Assembly: GCA_039961635.1 (NCBI GenBank)
Contig: JABRWB010000099.1
Coordinates: 1 to 16,546 of the forward strand
Source of the DNA: a bacterium
GTDB lineage: Bacteria > 4484-113 > JAGGVC01
Direction of reading: 5' to 3'
DNA: 16,546 bases
Shown: in pieces, positions 13,806 through 16,546 of the stretch
How positions within the stretch are numbered: position 1 is the stretch's first letter
How the letters are laid out: the number at the start of each line of letters is the position of its first letter
Program-made: the position numbers and the translations under genes
The notes under the pieces: model-generated
What the model was told of the DNA's origin: nothing
The model's database searches: none
What the model saw: the letters and a program-made list of their open reading frames with translations, nothing else

Positions 13806-16139
13806 ATGGCCAAAACACAATATTCAGGGGCGGCTTTTCGGGCACTGCTCGCTTCCGCTCTTTTTGCCCAAAGCATGGTTTTGCTTGCCTGCGGCAGATT
13901 CACCGCATATTCCTTGCGCGGCGCAAGTCAGCGTTTGAGCGGAGACGCCCCCGCTTGTACCTGGCTGGATGACGAGAACGCCGTAATGGAGAATGGATTC
14001 TCGCTCATACCCGCGGAGGTCGATGAAATCAAAAGCGGTTATTCAGTTCAAGTCTTAAAAAACGGCACTTCGGCAACTGTGGCGGTCATCCTGAAGTCGG
14101 GAAGTTTCAACGGAGCGGCGTTCAGAATCAAGCCCAACGACCCGTCCTGGGTGTTCAAGGAGGGGAAATGGGGAGTGCCGTTCGAAGCGATGCCAATTAA
14201 GCTGTTCGGCGTAGTGGAAGGAGCTGTCGACGCAGGCGTATTCACCGAACACCTGGAAACCGATCCGGCAGTCTTCGCCGGAGCGACTGTTTTCGAAGCG
14301 ACGTTCGAATATGATGCGGACGGCGCGCAACGCGAAGTTAACCGCGCGCCCAGGGGAGAGGCCAATCGCGTCGACAAAGTGGATGTTTTTTTGGACCGCG
14401 CCGGCGATGTTCACGTGAGCTGGACCGAGCGCAATTTGGGGGACTACGACAACGACGGCGAAGTGGCGGTCCCCGATTTGACCCCGATCGCGCTTAATTT
14501 TCTCGCGACCGAAGGCGAGCTGCTTATTCGCGTGGACGGTGACAAAAACGGTGAAATCGGCGTTTCGGACATCACTCCCATTGCGCAGAATTATGGCGCA
14601 AAGGTGGCCGGATACAACGTTTACCGCATCGAAGAGCAAAACGGGATTTTTTCACTTGCCTCCAGGCTGCCGAACAGGCAGTTTCCATCGTCCCTCGTCA
14701 GCATCAACCGTCAAGATGGACCGGTGACAACGCTGTTTGCCGAGTATGAATACATTGACGAGAAACCCCCGGCGGACAGACGCTATTTGTATGAGGTGCG
14801 CGCGTCGGACGGGATGTATGAAGAAGGGGAAAGGACTTTCCCTGCCGCCGAGTACACCTTCAGCGTCGAATCTTCTCCGGACTGGGCGGTCGAGCAAACG
14901 GTGGCCACATCGTTCGGACATTCAGTGACGGTTCCCGCGGGCGGTCTGCCGGACGGAGCAGTTTTGGTGATCGAAGGCCTTGCACCGCAGGATATTGTAG
15001 GCGCGCCGCAGTCCGGGCTTGAATTCATTTGCGGAGTTGAAATTTCGGTGTACGACGAATCGGGCAACCCGTTGCAGCTCCAGGCGGATGCGGCGGTGGT
15101 CATTCCGATCCCGCTCGGCATCGCGGCGATTTCGGAGGGTGCAGCTCCGTCCGGTCTGGGCAAAAGCGCGAGCGTTGCCGCTCCGGCAAATATGGACTTT
15201 TGGATGTATACCCAGCCAAACCAGTTCTTGCCGATGGGGCAGGTAGCTTTGAACGCGGAATCGAACGCGTACACGGGTGCTGTTTCTGCAACCGGTTCAT
15301 ATTGCGTTTTCGGCAACATAGAATATGACAAAGAGCCCCCGGTTTGGAACGGTGCCGCAGGCGCATCAGGTGCGTCGCTCATAGGGGACAACCTGGTCGA
15401 AGTTGCTTTCGGCACGGCTTCCGACGCAAGCGGCCCGGTGACTTACAACGTTTATTACTGGACGATTTCGCCGATTGATTTTGCATACTCGTCCGTCGAA
15501 CGCGGGTTCACCGAAAGTCCGGCGGTTATCCAAGGAGCGCGGGGCGCGGCGACATACTATTTCACGGTGCGCGCACAGGATGCCATTGGCAACGAGGAGC
15601 GAAATACGACCGAGGTGAGCTTATTCGTGCCGCGCCCGAACGACTGTCTGTTCCTCACTACGGACAAGGAAGTTTACGAGCTGGGCGAAACGATTTACCT
15701 CACGGCTAATGCGAAAACGCTCGCGGGGCGGATGTATCAGATGAACCAGGTGAGGATTTCCTACACGCCGAACGTGAAGCCGCAGGATTTTGGATTCGTT
15801 ACGCTTGGAAGTTTTTTCGATTTCAAAGACGGATTTTACTTGCCTGCGCCGGTCATCCCGATAGCGGGCAATCCGAGCATGCTTGAATTCAACGCGAGTT
15901 TCGTGCAGTCGAGCACCGAGTCTCCGCCGGGATCCAGCGGAGATTTGTTTTCGTTTCCCTGGACGCCGCTGAGTCCAGGATATCTTACCTTTGGAGTTCC
16001 TGATGATCCGGCTGTCGGCAATCCGAATTCATATTACACGGCGTTCGGCGACAACACGCCGATCAAGTTCAAGTGGCACCAGGGAGTAACAGTGAAAATC
16101 GTAGAGCCGGGGCAGGCCGCACCGAGTCCGAATCTGTAA
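13806..16139 (+). CDS. Dockerin-containing multidomain lipoprotein
   Basis: A 777-residue predicted lipoprotein. The signal (11-28) ends in lipobox LLAC with Cys29. A beta-rich region (about 65-180) lies where the cohesin-like domain lies in the other large protein. A dockerin-type pair follows (loops 213-224 and 244-255, with LTPIA and ITPIA after them), then an FnIII-like domain (266-350, opening GYNVYRIE), a region resembling ZU5 domains (about 368-470, with HSVTVPAGGLPDGAVLVIEG), a second FnIII-like domain (about 510-612, opening EPPVWNG and containing VRAQDAIGNEE), and a C-terminal beta-rich segment. No catalytic motif is recognised. The protein shares its order of N-terminal modules with the 8901-12650 product across the PHP gene, implying a common family of surface proteins. 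Confidence 0.85.
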   Translation: MAKTQYSGAAFRALLASALFAQSMVLLACGRFTAYSLRGASQRLSGDAPACTWLDDENAVMENGFSLIPAEVDEIKSGYSVQVLKNGTSATVAVILKSGSFNGAAFRIKPNDPSWVFKEGKWGVPFEAMPIKLFGVVEGAVDAGVFTEHLETDPAVFAGATVFEATFEYDADGAQREVNRAPRGEANRVDKVDVFLDRAGDVHVSWTERNLGDYDNDGEVAVPDLTPIALNFLATEGELLIRVDGDKNGEIGVSDITPIAQNYGAKVAGYNVYRIEEQNGIFSLASRLPNRQFPSSLVSINRQDGPVTTLFAEYEYIDEKPPADRRYLYEVRASDGMYEEGERTFPAAEYTFSVESSPDWAVEQTVATSFGHSVTVPAGGLPDGAVLVIEGLAPQDIVGAPQSGLEFICGVEISVYDESGNPLQLQADAAVVIPIPLGIAAISEGAAPSGLGKSASVAAPANMDFWMYTQPNQFLPMGQVALNAESNAYTGAVSATGSYCVFGNIEYDKEPPVWNGAAGASGASLIGDNLVEVAFGTASDASGPVTYNVYYWTISPIDFAYSSVERGFTESPAVIQGARGAATYYFTVRAQDAIGNEERNTTEVSLFVPRPNDCLFLTTDKEVYELGETIYLTANAKTLAGRMYQMNQVRISYTPNVKPQDFGFVTLGSFFDFKDGFYLPAPVIPIAGNPSMLEFNASFVQSSTESPPGSSGDLFSFPWTPLSPGYLTFGVPDDPAVGNPNSYYTAFGDNTPIKFKWHQGVTVKIVEPGQAAPSPNL
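14439..14594 (+). other. Dockerin-like calcium-binding pair, protein module
   Basis: Loops D-Y-D-N-D-G-E-V-A-V-P-D and D-G-D-K-N-G-E-I-G-V-S-D keep ligands at positions 1, 3, 5 and 12. The flanking words LTPIALNF and ITPIAQNY mirror those in the other large protein, and GY-x-V-[FY]-R follows in both. Confidence 0.8.
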
Positions 16140-16208
16140 CAAGCCGAGTTGCTCTTTCGGCAGCCGGCGTAATCTGCGCTAATCTATCCGCGCCAGCGGG
16201 CGTTCGCG

Positions 16209-16546
16209 ATGGATAAAAATTTGGCGGCATACCTTTTGTTCGGCCATATCAGGTGGCTTCGGCCGTCTCATTTCGACGCGCTTTCAGCGCATTTCGGAAG
16301 CCCGGAGTCGGCAGCCGCCGCCAAACGGGCGGAAATCGGGAAACTGGATTTTTTGGGCGAGTCGCTTAAGGCCGACATCGTTTCCGCGATGGACGAATTT
16401 CAACCGGATAAGCTGGCGGAAAAAATGAAATCGCTCGGCATCGCGGCGGTAACGCGAGAGTCGAAGGAGTTCCCGAAAAGGCTGAAGGAAATTCCCGAGC
16501 CTCCTTTTATATTGTTCTGCAAAGGCGACCTATCGCTGCTCGAAAG
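16209..16546 (+). CDS. dprA: DNA-processing protein DprA, 5' part
   Basis: The first 112 codons of a gene cut by the window end. The product begins with a small helical domain (AYLLFGHIRWLRPSHFDAL, reminiscent of the SAM-like N-domain), then KEFPKRLKEIPEPPFILFCKGDLSLL, which matches the DprA/Smf entry segment (YPxxLxxIxDPPxxLYxKGD). DprA loads RecA on incoming single-stranded DNA in natural transformation and is widespread even in non-competent bacteria. The Rossmann core with its dinucleotide-binding motif lies beyond the window. The ATG has no Shine-Dalgarno. The 69-bp gap upstream contains only a weak GCCGA/TCGGC inverted repeat and two copies of TAATCT. Confidence 0.8.
   Translation, partial: MDKNLAAYLLFGHIRWLRPSHFDALSAHFGSPESAAAAKRAEIGKLDFLGESLKADIVSAMDEFQPDKLAEKMKSLGIAAVTRESKEFPKRLKEIPEPPFILFCKGDLSLLE

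Noticed and set aside
16140-16208. A terminator between the second large lipoprotein and dprA
   Set aside because: Only a 5-bp GCCGA/TCGGC stem with a 9-base loop and no T-run is present.
1-16546. CRISPR arrays, tRNA or rRNA genes, insertion sequences, integrases
   Set aside because: No evenly spaced direct DNA repeats, tRNA-like cloverleaf, rRNA-like segment or transposase motif was seen on either strand. The only strong periodicity is the coding repeat at 9021-10139.

Overview
The window is GC-rich, gene-dense bacterial DNA with short intergenic gaps; no gap exceeds about 140 bp. Core genes (serS, nusB, glmS, the start of dprA) sit beside two large secreted or lipid-anchored proteins. Both of these carry an internal dockerin-like calcium-binding pair of near-identical wording (GE-V/I-x-x-x-D-[IL]-TPIA). 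Such modules recur in large numbers in genomes of uncultured bacterial lineages, so I infer a free-living bacterium from a poorly cultured phylum. No gene in the window fixes the taxonomy.

Layout, left to right. (1) 1-2020, minus strand: the first 14 codons of an unrecognised gene with its own -10 box and Shine-Dalgarno; a truncated YaaC-like fragment; a polytopic ion-transporter-superfamily permease. (2) 2021-2156: a divergent intergenic region with two perfect hairpins. (3) 2157-4106, plus strand: a tight three-gene unit of a free-standing B12-binding methylmalonyl-CoA mutase domain, a free-standing lipoyl carrier domain and seryl-tRNA synthetase, whose start overlaps the lipoyl gene. (4) 4113-7299, minus strand: a glmS-nusB-membrane protein operon. 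GlmS is full length but altered in its glutaminase motif. (5) 7380-8894, plus strand: a TPR-like lipoprotein and a half-size TauE/SafE permease. (6) 8901-12650, minus strand: a 1249-residue exported protein with cohesin-like, dockerin-like, FnIII-like, two Ig-like, one helical and one 12-unit 27-residue repeat region. (7) 12782-16139, plus strand: a PHP phosphoesterase and a second dockerin-containing lipoprotein. (8) 16209-end: the 5' part of dprA.

Two themes stand out. One is architectural: two large surface proteins share a cohesin-like/dockerin/FnIII-like core, and one ends in a regular D-x-x-G-x-D-x-Y repeat that looks like a metal-binding beta-solenoid. The other is regulatory: several starts lie 6-9 bases downstream of a good -10 box with no Shine-Dalgarno (transporter, glmS, PHP gene), which suggests leaderless transcripts, and several -10 boxes are of the extended TGn type with no clear -35. 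Separately, two cofactor domains normally embedded in large enzymes (B12 and lipoyl) are encoded as adjacent stand-alone proteins without their catalytic partners.
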